Assembly: GCA_964415255.1 (NCBI GenBank)
Contig: CAYQAC010000005.1
Span: forward strand, 13,529 to 77,528
DNA from: JAHBVY01 sp964415255
Lineage (GTDB): Bacteria; Myxococcota_A; Polyangia; Polyangiales; Polyangiaceae
Reading direction: 5' to 3'
DNA length: 64,000 bases
In this document: piece after piece, positions 9,065 through 18,097 of the stretch
Position numbering within the stretch: the first letter of the stretch is position 1
Layout of the letters: each line of letters begins with the position of its first letter
The notes under the pieces: model-generated
The model's input: the letters and a program-made list of their open reading frames with translations, nothing else
Databases searched by the model: none
What the model was told of the DNA's origin: nothing
Position numbers and translations under genes: made by a program

Positions 9065-9089
9065 GGGGGTTGGACGGCACCGCGCTGCG
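9065..9089 (+). repeat. Dispersed G-run repeat, copy 3
   Basis: GGGGGTTGGACGGCACCGCG followed by CTGCG, the fullest version of the element with the GGAC insert. It lies about 140 bp upstream of the first lipoprotein gene of the TPR cluster. Confidence 0.8.
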
Positions 9090-9228
9090 TCCAGCGCGAG
9101 CAGGGCGCCGGAGCTAACCCATTGAATTGACTTATCTTTTATGAAGCCACTTGCGTGCCTTGTCAGGCCCTGGTCTCATCAAGCTGCGAGGGCGTTCCGT
9201 CCCTCGCACTGCCTGAAGGGACCGAAGC

Positions 9229-9675
9229 GTGAGACGAAGCCTCCTTCCGCTGTTGGCCAGCGTCTGTCCGCTCGCCTGCGGCGCAGCGAGTAACCCACCT
9301 CCAGCCGCCGACCCCTGCGCCGACGCGAGCCTATCTGTCACTCGAGTCTGGAACGAGCAAGTGCGCGTCGACGTGCGCGCCAAGTGGCAAGGGATGGGCG
9401 GTGAACTCGGGGGCGAGGTGGAGACCACGGACGTCGAGCAGGTGATCAGCTCAATGGACAGTCTCTCGGACGATTGGGCGCGAATGCGTCAGGCTGTCTG
9501 TCTAGACCACTTCAAGCGCGGCACCCTGACGAAGGCAGAGTACCAGCGCCGAGCGGACTGCCTGGACGAGCTCTTGAGTCGCCAGCGCACCCTGGTGACC
9601 GCGCTGAGCGCCGGCACTGAGACCACCCAGGAGCAGATGCGAGGCTTGAGCGACGCGCTGAGCAACTGTCGCTGA
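9229..9675 (+). CDS. Small lipoprotein: stand-alone sensor domain of the TPR family
   Basis: 148 residues, GTG start. Signal peptide with lipobox P-L-A-C, lipidated Cys17. The mature part keeps the landmarks seen at the N-terminus of the next three proteins: D-P-C near the start, a W or F-W position, D-D-W-A-R-M-R-Q-A-V-C, then D-C-L-D-E-L-L-S-R-Q-R-T-L and a final Cys. The same pattern (Trp, Cys, C-L followed by an R-rich helix, terminal Cys) is familiar from the extracytoplasmic region between the membrane helix and the TPRs of myxobacterial Ser/Thr kinases. Here that domain stands alone, with neither kinase nor TPRs. It may be a truncated paralogue or a decoy/partner of the downstream proteins. 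Function unknown. Confidence 0.8.
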   Translation: MRRSLLPLLASVCPLACGAASNPPPAADPCADASLSVTRVWNEQVRVDVRAKWQGMGGELGGEVETTDVEQVISSMDSLSDDWARMRQAVCLDHFKRGTLTKAEYQRRADCLDELLSRQRTLVTALSAGTETTQEQMRGLSDALSNCR

Positions 9676-9802
9676 CTCGAGCCCCCGCTGAGCGGACCAC
9701 CCATCGCGCCTCAAGCAGCGCAGCCAACCGAGCCCCATGGCAGACTCGATCATGATCTCCCCACCACACTGGCTCAACGGGCGCCCTCCCACGAGCGCGC
9801 TC

Positions 9803-11824
9803 ATGACTGAAGGCGCGGTCCGTCGTCACAACGCTCCAAGAGGCGGCGCACTCCTACCTCGCCTGCTCACGCTGCTGGTCGCGACACCAATCATTTCAGT
9901 GGCCGTTGGCTGCGGCGCGGGAGGTGGCCCCACCCAAGCCGTCCAGGCCCCTATTGATCGCGGCCCCTGCGGAGACTTCGAGCTAGATGTCGAACGCTTC
10001 TGGTCGACGAACACGCGCGCCGAGCTCAAAGCAGGGATCTTAAACGTGGACGCGAGCTTCGCCGCGCAGGTGCATGAGCGGGTAGTGACACAGATGGATC
10101 AACTCACCCGAGACTGGGTGATGATGCAGGAGGGGATTTGTAAGGACACCTTGGTTCGTAAGGTGATGCCTCAGGAGACCTACAACAAAGTGAGCCTGTG
10201 CCTCCGTGGCTCCCTCATCCAGCAGCGCGCGCTGTTCGAGACCCTGAAGCAGCCCAAGGTGGAGCACCTGGTGAAGGTGGACAGCGCCCTCGCGAAGATC
10301 GCGGACACCAGCCACGCCTGCCAGAAGGAGGCCGTGTGGAGCAGCTACGATGGCGCCCTGGCTGACAGCAAGCTGCGCGAGGCTCAGGAGCACCTCGGCG
10401 CAGCTGAGGTGTACCGCGCGCTGAAGGACGACCGCGCTGCAGAGGCTTCGGCCTCGGCGCTCGCTGCAGCCAACGCGAGCAGCTCGAAGCACGCGCAGAT
10501 CGAAGCGCTGATCGGCGCAGCTGACCACGCCTCCGAGATGCGCGCTGACTACAAGCGCGCCCGAGAGCTGGCTTCAGAGGCGCTCAAGCGGGCTGAGGCG
10601 GAGGGTCAGGCAGTGCTCGCGACTGGTGCACGACAGACGCTCGCGGAGATCTCCGTGCATCAGGGCCAGTACACTGAGGCCAAGCAGCTGTACGAGCAGT
10701 CGCTCAAAGCGGCTGAAGCCCTGCTGGGCAGTGAGAGCAGGGCTGTGGCGCGCAGCCTCAATGGGCTCGGCAACGTCGCCTTTTATCAAGGGGAGTACGC
10801 AAAGGCCCGCGGCTACTACGAGCGCGCATTGGACCTCTGCACGAGCTCCCTTGGGCCTGAGCACCGAGACACGGCCGCCGTCTTAGACAACCTTGGGCTC
10901 ACCCACGCCGCGCAAGGTGAGCACCTCAAGGCGCTCGCCCAGTTCAAGAAGGCCTTAGAGATTAACCTGAGAGCACGCGGACCTGAGCACCCAGACACCG
11001 CCACCAGCTACGCCAACCTCGGGGACAGCCACTACCAGCAGGCAGGCTACGCCGAGGCGCTCAAGAACTATGAGAAGGCGTTGAGCATCAGGCTCGCCAC
11101 CTTGGGCCCAGAGCACCCCCACACCGCCGCCATCTACAACAACATGGGGCTGGTACACAGCGCTCTGGGGCAGCACCCCAAGGCCCTAGAGCTCCACGAA
11201 AAGGCGCTCAGCATCGAGGTCGAGGCGCTTGGACCAACCCACCCCAGCATCGCCCGCACGTACCTCAACCTCGGCAACGCCTACCGCGTGAAGGGTGACA
11301 GCGAGAAGGCGCTCGAGTTCTATGAAGGGGCGCTAAACATCAACCTGACAGCGCTTGGGCCATCGCACCCCGCGACCGCGGCCGCCTTCACCAACGTCGC
11401 GAACATGCTCGAACGCCAGAAAGAGTACGGTAAGGCCCTGGAGTATCACGAGAAGTCCCTGGAGGTCGCGCTGAGAGCCTTCGGTCCCAAGCACAGCAAA
11501 ACCGCAGACCGCTACGCCAACATGGGCAATCTGCAAAGCACCCTAGGACACCACGAGCGAGCCTTAGAGCTCCACGAGCAGGCGCTGACCATCAAGCGCG
11601 AAGCGCTGGGACCAGAGCACCCCGAAACCGGGCTCAGTCACAGCAACGTGGGGACTCTCTACAAGCGGCGCGGGGAGCTCGCCAAGGCATTCTACCACTA
11701 CCAGCGCGCCTTCGAGATCTACAAGCAGGCGCTCCCCGAACAGCACGTGTACCGCACGATGGGGAAGCTGCACCTGATGGCCCTCTGCGAGGACGGGCAC
11801 GCTCCAGCGTGTGACGTGAAATGA
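9803..11824 (+). CDS. Kinase-less TPR sensor lipoprotein 1
   Basis: 673 residues from the ATG at 9803, chosen because it gives a compact signal peptide ending at a lipidated Cys37 (S-V-A-V-G-C); an in-frame ATG at 9737 would add 22 hydrophilic residues. Residues about 50-190 form a Cys-containing helical domain shared with its neighbours (F-W, R-A-E-L, W-V-M-M-Q-E-G-I-C, C-L-R-G-S-L-I-Q-Q-R). From about residue 195 there is a TPR superhelix, with roughly nine 42-residue kinesin-light-chain-type repeats in the last 400 residues (A-L-G-P-E-H-P-D-T-A signature). Such modules normally form the sensor half of kinase-TPR fusions in Myxococcota; here they are exported with no kinase. The protein probably acts as a periplasmic or outer-membrane scaffold. 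Partner unknown. Confidence 0.85.
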   Translation: MTEGAVRRHNAPRGGALLPRLLTLLVATPIISVAVGCGAGGGPTQAVQAPIDRGPCGDFELDVERFWSTNTRAELKAGILNVDASFAAQVHERVVTQMDQLTRDWVMMQEGICKDTLVRKVMPQETYNKVSLCLRGSLIQQRALFETLKQPKVEHLVKVDSALAKIADTSHACQKEAVWSSYDGALADSKLREAQEHLGAAEVYRALKDDRAAEASASALAAANASSSKHAQIEALIGAADHASEMRADYKRARELASEALKRAEAEGQAVLATGARQTLAEISVHQGQYTEAKQLYEQSLKAAEALLGSESRAVARSLNGLGNVAFYQGEYAKARGYYERALDLCTSSLGPEHRDTAAVLDNLGLTHAAQGEHLKALAQFKKALEINLRARGPEHPDTATSYANLGDSHYQQAGYAEALKNYEKALSIRLATLGPEHPHTAAIYNNMGLVHSALGQHPKALELHEKALSIEVEALGPTHPSIARTYLNLGNAYRVKGDSEKALEFYEGALNINLTALGPSHPATAAAFTNVANMLERQKEYGKALEYHEKSLEVALRAFGPKHSKTADRYANMGNLQSTLGHHERALELHEQALTIKREALGPEHPETGLSHSNVGTLYKRRGELAKAFYHYQRAFEIYKQALPEQHVYRTMGKLHLMALCEDGHAPACDVK

Positions 11825-11947
11825 CCACCTGTGAGGCCTTGCCGTCACAGGTGGGGGCTGCACACGCGCGCCGAGTTTGTCTTCACCCTCTCTGCACCGC
11901 TGGGCACCGTCCAGCTTGTAACCTCCACTGACAGCACGAGTCACATC

Positions 11948-13915
11948 ATGCACCTCTCACCTCACCACAGGCGCTCCCACCTGCTCGCGCTGGCCGCCAT
12001 ATCGCTCGCCGCACTGACTATCAGCTGCGCTGGCGCGCGCGCGGGCGCGGCTGACCCTAGCGCGGCGACACCGACGGCGGCGCTCATGGACCCATGTGGC
12101 CCGGAGCCGTTCTGGACCGCTGAGCGCCGCGCGGAGCTCACGGCGAGCATCCGGGGCACAAAGCTCAGCTGGACTGACCGCACCGCGGAGATCGCAGGAG
12201 CGGAGATGGACCGAATCGCCGCCGAGCGAGCCGGGATCTGTGGGGCCATGGTGGCCCAGAAGGCGCCGGAGGAGGCACAGGAGAAGGTGGGGCTCTGCCT
12301 TCGCGCCGGCCTGCTGCGACAGTGGGCGCTCTACGAGGCGCTCAAAGCCCCACGCGTGGATCAGCTGGTTGAGTTGGATCACATCCTCGGGACCGCCGTC
12401 GCTAGTACGCAGAGCTGCCGGAAGGATGAGGTCTGGCTTGAGTACGACGGGCAGCTGACAGATCAGGGGCTCTTCAAGGCGCAGGAGTTGTCCGCCATCG
12501 CCGTAGTCTACCGAACGCTGGATGACGAGCGCGCCGAGGAGGCCACGGCGCTCGCTCTCGCCGCCGCAGAGGCGAGCGGCTCGAAGGCCATGAAGATCGG
12601 AGCCCTCCTTGGCACCGCCCGCTACGCTGCCGGAGAGCAGTCTGACTACCCCCGCGCTAACGCGCTCGCGTCCCAGGCGCTCGCTCTGGCGGAGGCCGAA
12701 GGCTGGACACTCGCTCGGGCCAGAGCTCAGGAGGGGCTCGCGAACGTAGCCCTTCATCAAGGCCGATACGCGGAGGCGGAGACGCTCTACCAGAGCTCCC
12801 TTCGAACCATAGAGCGTATCTACAGCCATGAGAGCATGGAATCCGCGTGGTCGCTGGACGCCTTGGGCGATGTGCATAAGAACAGCGGGAACACCTCGAA
12901 GGCAGCCCAGCTCTATGGGCTCGCGCTCAAGAGGTGCCTCCAGGCGACGACCTCCGAACATCACTGCGCTACCATTGTCGCTGGCCTGGCGACCACCCTC
13001 ACGGAACAAGGCCAGTACGAGGCAGCGCTCACGCACTACAACAGACTCCTGAAGCAGGTGGAGGCTCGGCTGGGGCCGACGCACCCCGACACCGCAGCCC
13101 TCCACAACCTCATTGGGGCCATCTACCATACACGCGGAGATCTCGATCAGGCGCTGAGCCGTTATAACAAGGCGCTCGCGCTCGTCGCGGATGTGCCGGG
13201 GCTCGAGCGCCGCATCGCCTTCGCCCACGCCCGCCTCGGCGACCTGCGTTACAGCACCAAAGAATACCGTAAATCGCTAGAGCATTATCAGAGCATGCTG
13301 AGCGCGACGATTAAGTCGCTTGGGCCAGACCACCTAGACGTCGCTCACCCTCTGCTCCGCGTCGCCAGGGCGCACCTCGCGCTAGGGGACCACAAGAGCG
13401 CGATTGAACATCAGGTAAAGGCCTACAAGATCGCGACGAAGGCGCTCGGGCCGGAGCACCATGACATCGCCTCCATCCACTCCCAGATTGGGAAGACGCT
13501 CGCCGACGTTGGGGAGTACGACGCGGCGCTCAAGCACCACCAGCGTTCGCTAGCGATCAACTTAAACTCGCTAGGGCCAAATCATCCAAGTACTGCTGAG
13601 AGCCGTGCCGGTGTTGGTGTCGCGCTGTTTCACACTGGGCACCGCGCGGAGGCGGTCGAGTTCTTGAAGGAGGCCCTGGCCATCCGAACTCAAACGCTCG
13701 GCACCGAGCACCCAGACACAGCGGGCAACCACGCCTCCTTGGCGAGCGTCTACCAGGCGCAGGGGGAGCTCGCACTAGCGCTCGAGCACTATCGCCACGT
13801 CCTCGACACGTTGCGAAGGATCCTACCCGACGACCAAGATAGCCACGGCTTCTTCCTCCAACACATCCAGCAGCTGTGCGACGCAGGCCACGCCCCCGCC
13901 TGCCATGTCCGCTGA
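11948..13915 (+). CDS. Kinase-less TPR sensor lipoprotein 2
   Basis: 655 residues from the ATG at 11948, which starts a clean signal peptide with Cys27 (A-L-T-I-S-C, a weak lipobox); an in-frame ATG upstream at 11831 would add 39 residues and was rejected. Same layout as the preceding gene: a Cys-rich helical domain (P-F-W-T-A-E-R-R-A-E-L, A-E-R-A-G-I-C, G-L-C-L-R-A-G-L-L-R-Q-W), then TPRs with degenerate linkers in the middle and well-kept A-L-G-P-E-H-H-D-I-A and T-L-G-T-E-H-P-D-T-A linkers near the C-terminus. It ends with a conserved L-C-D-A-G-H-A-P-A-C tail shared by all three long paralogues, which suggests a disulfide-capped C-terminus. Confidence 0.85.
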   Translation: MHLSPHHRRSHLLALAAISLAALTISCAGARAGAADPSAATPTAALMDPCGPEPFWTAERRAELTASIRGTKLSWTDRTAEIAGAEMDRIAAERAGICGAMVAQKAPEEAQEKVGLCLRAGLLRQWALYEALKAPRVDQLVELDHILGTAVASTQSCRKDEVWLEYDGQLTDQGLFKAQELSAIAVVYRTLDDERAEEATALALAAAEASGSKAMKIGALLGTARYAAGEQSDYPRANALASQALALAEAEGWTLARARAQEGLANVALHQGRYAEAETLYQSSLRTIERIYSHESMESAWSLDALGDVHKNSGNTSKAAQLYGLALKRCLQATTSEHHCATIVAGLATTLTEQGQYEAALTHYNRLLKQVEARLGPTHPDTAALHNLIGAIYHTRGDLDQALSRYNKALALVADVPGLERRIAFAHARLGDLRYSTKEYRKSLEHYQSMLSATIKSLGPDHLDVAHPLLRVARAHLALGDHKSAIEHQVKAYKIATKALGPEHHDIASIHSQIGKTLADVGEYDAALKHHQRSLAINLNSLGPNHPSTAESRAGVGVALFHTGHRAEAVEFLKEALAIRTQTLGTEHPDTAGNHASLASVYQAQGELALALEHYRHVLDTLRRILPDDQDSHGFFLQHIQQLCDAGHAPACHVR

Positions 13916-13974
13916 TCGCCAGCGCCAAGCCGCGCGCCCCACTCCTCCCTCTAGTGTCCACTGAAAGGTCCACC

Positions 13975-15804
13975 GTGCGCCACCTCACCCGAGCCGTCCG
14001 CCCCGCATGCGCGCTCATCGCGGCTTCATTGTTCGTAACACTGACTATTGGCTGCGGCGGCGCTCGTAGCCCCGCGGCGGCGCCGGGCCTCTCCGGCAGC
14101 CCCTGCAGCTCCCAGCCCTTCTGGACCGCGGAGCGCCGCGCGGAGGTGGAGGCGGGCATCCGCAGCCTGGGCACCAGCTGGTCAGCTCAGACGTCTAAAT
14201 ACGTCACCACGGAGATGGACCAGATCACCGCAACGCAAGCAGGGATCTGCCAGGCCATGGCAGCTCAGAAGGCGCCGCCCGAGGTGACTCAGAAGGTGAG
14301 CCTCTGCCTCCGCGGCTCCGTACTGCAGCAGGCGGCCCTGTACCAGGCGCTGAAGCGGCCCCCGGCGTCGCGGCTCGTCAACGTCTATGTCACGCTCGCC
14401 ATGATCACTGACGGTACCCAAGCCTGTCAAAAGGACGGGGTGTGGAAGAGTTATGACGGGGAGCTGACGGATGAGCGGCTGTTCAAGGCTCAGGAGCTCG
14501 GCGCCGTCGCTGAGGTGGCCCGCACGCTGGATGACGAGCGCGCGGAGGAGGCGTCCGCGCTGGCGTCAGCGGCAGCGGAGCTGACTCATTCGAAGAGCAT
14601 GAAGGGCGCTGCGTTGCTCAGCGCGGCCCTCTTCGCCACAGAGCAACGGATGGACTATCAGCGCGCCAAGGCGCTGGCCTCCCAGGCGTTCACGCTAGCC
14701 GATGGAGAGGGCCAGCAGTTCCCGCGCGCGCTGGCACAACAAATGCTGGCGCGCATCGCGATGAGCGAGGAGCGCTACACGGAGGCCGAGGCGCTCTACC
14801 AAGGCTCCATCAAAACGCTCGAAGGCCTCTTGGGCAAAGAGAGCCTCTTCATCGCCGACGCGGTCCATGCCCTGGGCCACCTCGAGATGGCCCACCAGAG
14901 GTACCGCCCGGCGCTCGTCCGCCATGAACAGGCGACCGCGCTGCGCGTGTCCGCGCTAGGCGCCGCGCACCCGCTCATCGCGGACAGCCACGCCGCCACC
15001 GGCATCATGCACACGCGCCTTGGAAACTTCGACAAGGCGATCGATCTGCAACAAAAGGCGATCCAGATCCTTGAGTCCGCGCTCGGGCCGGACCACCCCA
15101 ACACCTTCGTCAATTACATTTACCTCGGCGCCGTGCACAGCTCGCGAGGCCACCACGACAAGGCGCTTCAAGTCTATGACAAGGCCCTCAAGAGCAACCT
15201 GAGCGTCTTCGGATCCGAGCACCAACGTATCGGCGGGCTCTACAGCATGATCGGTGAGACCTACAGCTGGCTCGAGAACTACAGCGAGGCGGCCAAGTAC
15301 CATGAGAGGGCCCTCAAGATCTTGCTAGCGTCGCCTCAGTCAGAGGCGATACAGGCCGCCATCTCCCTCAGCTACACCTACGGCGGCCGGGCGCAGCGCG
15401 CGCTCGGTAACCACGAGGCAGCGCTGAAGCTCCACGAGGGAGCGCTCGAGGTGAGCCTGAAGTTCTTCGGCCCCGATTCCACCGACGTCGCCGTCGCCTA
15501 CCTCGACATGGGCATCGAGCACGCCCACCTGGGGCGCACCGCTGAGGCGCTCGAACTCTACCATCGCGCGCTCCGCATCGAGCAGAACGTACCGAAGCCT
15601 GACGATAAGCTCCTCTCCACCATCTACACCTACATGGGCGACGCGCACGACGCCTTCAAGGACTACGACAAGGCCATCCAGACCTACACGCAGGGCCTCC
15701 GCCTGGCTCAGGGCGTCTCTGACGAGCACAACACCGAGAACCTCATCTCACGGCTGAAAAATCTCTGCGAAGCCGGCCACCCCACCGCCTGCGACATCCG
15801 CTGA
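13975..15804 (+). CDS. Kinase-less TPR sensor lipoprotein 3
   Basis: 609 residues from the GTG at 13975, preceded by GAAAGG at good spacing; a further upstream start at 13876 would overlap the previous gene. Signal peptide with Cys27 (L-T-I-G-C). The N-terminal domain again has P-F-W-T-A-E-R-R-A-E-V, A-G-I-C and C-L-R-G-S-V-L-Q-Q. The TPR region is more diverged than in the first paralogue, with only a few intact L-G-P-D-H-P-N-T linkers, and ends with the L-C-E-A-G-H-P-T-A-C tail. It lies 59 bp after the previous stop, so it may be co-transcribed. Product of tandem duplication; function unknown. Confidence 0.85.
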   Translation: MRHLTRAVRPACALIAASLFVTLTIGCGGARSPAAAPGLSGSPCSSQPFWTAERRAEVEAGIRSLGTSWSAQTSKYVTTEMDQITATQAGICQAMAAQKAPPEVTQKVSLCLRGSVLQQAALYQALKRPPASRLVNVYVTLAMITDGTQACQKDGVWKSYDGELTDERLFKAQELGAVAEVARTLDDERAEEASALASAAAELTHSKSMKGAALLSAALFATEQRMDYQRAKALASQAFTLADGEGQQFPRALAQQMLARIAMSEERYTEAEALYQGSIKTLEGLLGKESLFIADAVHALGHLEMAHQRYRPALVRHEQATALRVSALGAAHPLIADSHAATGIMHTRLGNFDKAIDLQQKAIQILESALGPDHPNTFVNYIYLGAVHSSRGHHDKALQVYDKALKSNLSVFGSEHQRIGGLYSMIGETYSWLENYSEAAKYHERALKILLASPQSEAIQAAISLSYTYGGRAQRALGNHEAALKLHEGALEVSLKFFGPDSTDVAVAYLDMGIEHAHLGRTAEALELYHRALRIEQNVPKPDDKLLSTIYTYMGDAHDAFKDYDKAIQTYTQGLRLAQGVSDEHNTENLISRLKNLCEAGHPTACDIR

Positions 15805-15861
15805 GGTCCCGCAAGCGCGCCCGCCACCTCAAACACCTGCGGCCATGCTAGATCGCCCCCC

Positions 15862-17151
15862 ATGATCCTGCGCGATCCGGTGCATGGCCTCGTGTCCTTC
15901 GAGAGCGACGAGGACGCCATCGTGGAGGCGCTGCTCGGCGCTCGTGAGCTGCAGCGGCTGCGCCACATCCGTCAGCTGGGGCTCACCTCCCTCGTCTACC
16001 CCGGCGCCGATCACACGCGCTTCGCGCATGCGGTGGGTGCCGCCTTCGTGATGACGCGCTTCGCCGCGCGGCTCCGGCAAGAGCACGGCGCGCTGCCGTT
16101 TTGGCAGCGGCTCACCAGTGAGCACGCCCGTGAGGGCGTGGCCGCGGCGCTGCTCCACGACATCGGCCACGGCCCCTTCTCGCACCTGTTCGAGGAGGCC
16201 TTCCCCGACGGCCCCCGCCACGAGGCCTGGACCGAGCGCATCCTGCTCGACCCCGCCACGGAGGTGAACCAAATCCTCTGCCGCGTGGACCCCACGCTGC
16301 CCAACCGGGTGAGCGAGCTGGTCCACGGCCGCCACCGCCTCACCTACCTCGCGCGCACCGTGAGCGGCACCTTCGACGTCGATCGCTGCGACTACCTGCT
16401 GCGCGACGCGCACTTCACCGGCGTCAGCTACGGGCGCTTCGACCTCGACTGGCTCATCCGCAGCCTGCGCCTCGGCGTCAGCAGCGAAGAGGCCGCGCCT
16501 CCCCTCTGCGTCGACGGCACCCGCGGCATGCCGGCTATTGAGAGCTTCATCTTGGCGCGCTTCTTCATGTTCCAGCAGGTATATTTCCACAAGGCAAGTC
16601 GCGCCAGCGAGTGGATGCTGCGCTCCATCATGACCCGCGTACGGCAGCTCTTAATCGACGGCGCGCGGCTCCCCGCGTTACCGCGCGGCATCGAGGACTT
16701 GGCGCGCCGCGGCGACACCAGCCTCGGGGAGTACCTGAAGCTTGACGACGCGCGGATGTGGACCGCGCTCGCCAGCCTGTGTGAGGTGACTGACGAGCCG
16801 CTCCGCGACCTCTGCCAGCGCCTGTGCCAGCGGCGGCTGTTCAAGACCATCGAGCTCTATGGTCCACACAGTGGGAAAGAGGCGCGCGAGCGAGCGCGAG
16901 AGCAAGTGGAAGGCATCGCGCGCGAGCGCGGCCTCGCCCCAGAGCTCTACGTGGGGCTGGATGTCACTCGGCTCGCGGCCTTCGATGGCCAGGACACCTC
17001 GCTTCGCGTGGCGCTCCCGGGCGGCAAGAGCGAGAGCCCGGCGCAGGTCTCCTTCTTGCTCCGCCGCCTGGCGGGAGAATCCCTAGAGCAGGTGCGCCTG
17101 ATCGTAGCGCCCGAGCTGCGTGAAGCCGCGCGGGAGGCGCTCGGGCTGTGA
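15862..17151 (+). CDS. HD-domain phosphohydrolase (SAMHD1/dGTPase-like)
   Basis: 429 residues. It begins with I-L-R-D-P-V-H-G-L, typical of the YdhJ/SAMHD1-like HD family. Metal ligands are H51 in the D-H-T-R-F-A-H segment, the H-D pair in L-L-H-D-I-G-H-G-P-F-S-H near residue 94, and the distal Asp in D-V-D-R-C-D-Y-L-L-R-D. These define a (d)NTP triphosphohydrolase or related nucleotide phosphohydrolase acting in the cytoplasm. The C-terminal 200 residues are helical, as in the family. The substrate cannot be told from sequence. The next gene starts inside its stop codon (GTGA overlap), so the two are translationally coupled. Confidence 0.9.
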   Translation: MILRDPVHGLVSFESDEDAIVEALLGARELQRLRHIRQLGLTSLVYPGADHTRFAHAVGAAFVMTRFAARLRQEHGALPFWQRLTSEHAREGVAAALLHDIGHGPFSHLFEEAFPDGPRHEAWTERILLDPATEVNQILCRVDPTLPNRVSELVHGRHRLTYLARTVSGTFDVDRCDYLLRDAHFTGVSYGRFDLDWLIRSLRLGVSSEEAAPPLCVDGTRGMPAIESFILARFFMFQQVYFHKASRASEWMLRSIMTRVRQLLIDGARLPALPRGIEDLARRGDTSLGEYLKLDDARMWTALASLCEVTDEPLRDLCQRLCQRRLFKTIELYGPHSGKEARERAREQVEGIARERGLAPELYVGLDVTRLAAFDGQDTSLRVALPGGKSESPAQVSFLLRRLAGESLEQVRLIVAPELREAAREALGL

Positions 17152-17879
17152 GGTCCAGAGTCATCGCCACGCGCTGCCTAGTGAGCGCAGCGCTCTCCCT
17201 TGTGAGCACCGCGCAGGCAGAGATCCCGAACACCCACATCCAGTACGCGGAGCCCCTCATGGACGGCGAAGCGGACGACGCCCCGTCCAACGGTTCCGCG
17301 CGGCAACATCCTGAGCCCGGCACCGCCAGCCAGCCAGGCGCTGAGTACCCCCTCAGCCCCCTCGTCACCCCCCGCCTCTTGGGGGAGACGGACGGCGCCT
17401 ACGGCCGCTTCGATGGCGATCTCGACCTCGCCGTAGCGCTCGGGGCACGCCTGGGCGACGCCCGCGCCGGCGCGCTCCAGCTCGCACTTCATGACTTCTG
17501 GACGCTCGGCGTCGTCGTCACCCTCACCTCCGATTTAGGCACGGACACTGACGAATCCGGCGCCGCCAGCTTCGAGCTCGATCTTCGCCCGCTGTTCCTC
17601 CCGCGCTGGGCCTACGATCTCGAGCAAGGCCCCGCCTGGCTCGACCTGATGATCGACTCACTCAGCGTCGCCGGCGGCGGCTACTTCGCCGCGCCCCAAG
17701 GCGGCAGCTTCGGTGACAAGCGCGGCTGGCTCGCCTCAGTCAGCCTCGGCATCCCACTCATGGGGGAGGCCTCCGGCCTCTGGCTCCGCGCCCGCGGCAC
17801 CCGCCGCTTCACCCACAACGAGAACCAGCTGCTCATCACCCTGGGTTGGCACACCACCCTGACCAGTCCCTGGCTCTAG
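17148..17879 (+). CDS. Exported beta-rich protein, possible outer-membrane barrel
   Basis: 243 residues, GTG start overlapping the HD gene stop by four bases. Signal peptide about 24 residues (cleavage after A-Q-A). After a Pro/Gly-rich stretch to about residue 75, the rest alternates polar and hydrophobic residues in strands (L-D-L-A-V-A-L-G-A-R-L, F-E-L-D-L-R-P-L-F, W-L-A-S-V-S-L-G-I-P-L, L-L-I-T-L-G-W-H) and ends near an aromatic, as small outer-membrane barrels do. The coupling to a nucleotide phosphohydrolase gene is odd and may reflect only shared transcription. Family not recognised. Confidence 0.7.
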   Translation: MRSRVIATRCLVSAALSLVSTAQAEIPNTHIQYAEPLMDGEADDAPSNGSARQHPEPGTASQPGAEYPLSPLVTPRLLGETDGAYGRFDGDLDLAVALGARLGDARAGALQLALHDFWTLGVVVTLTSDLGTDTDESGAASFELDLRPLFLPRWAYDLEQGPAWLDLMIDSLSVAGGGYFAAPQGGSFGDKRGWLASVSLGIPLMGEASGLWLRARGTRRFTHNENQLLITLGWHTTLTSPWL

Positions 17880-17888
17880 CTCAAGGGG

Positions 17889-17908
17889 TTTTGGGGGTTT
17901 GGCACCGC
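17889..17908 (+). repeat. Dispersed G-run repeat, copy 4
   Basis: TTTTGGGGG then TTTGGCACCGC, directly after the exported-protein gene, followed by about 190 bases with nothing recognisable before the next gene. Confidence 0.75.
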
Positions 17909-18097
17909 ACCGCAAGCATCATCACACCACCGCGCGGGTGCGCTTCACGGTGACCGATCAGCGACACCAGGGTGCACCCCGCACCTGAATGTGTCCTCCG
18001 CCACCCATGCAGCGACTACACGTCGCGCCACGCCCCGGAGCGGGGCGCACGCCCCCTACCTAGACGCTGATGACAAGCAGCTCAGCTGACTAACTCT

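Larger units (their letters stand above)
8608..9228. other. Long intergenic region with GCATTTCA-like sites and a G-run repeat
   Basis: About 620 bases without a credible reading frame. It holds four 9-bp sites resembling GGCATTTCA (8832-8840 and 9012-9020 on the plus strand, 8893-8901 and 8957-8965 inverted) and a G-run repeat copy at 9065-9089. It should contain the divergent promoters for the XPB-N-like gene and the lipoprotein/TPR cluster. Confidence 0.55.

Noticed and set aside
11957..13228. A 423-codon frame antisense to the second TPR lipoprotein gene
   Set aside because: Composition is that of a codon-position shadow and the plus-strand frame has clear TPRs and a lipobox.
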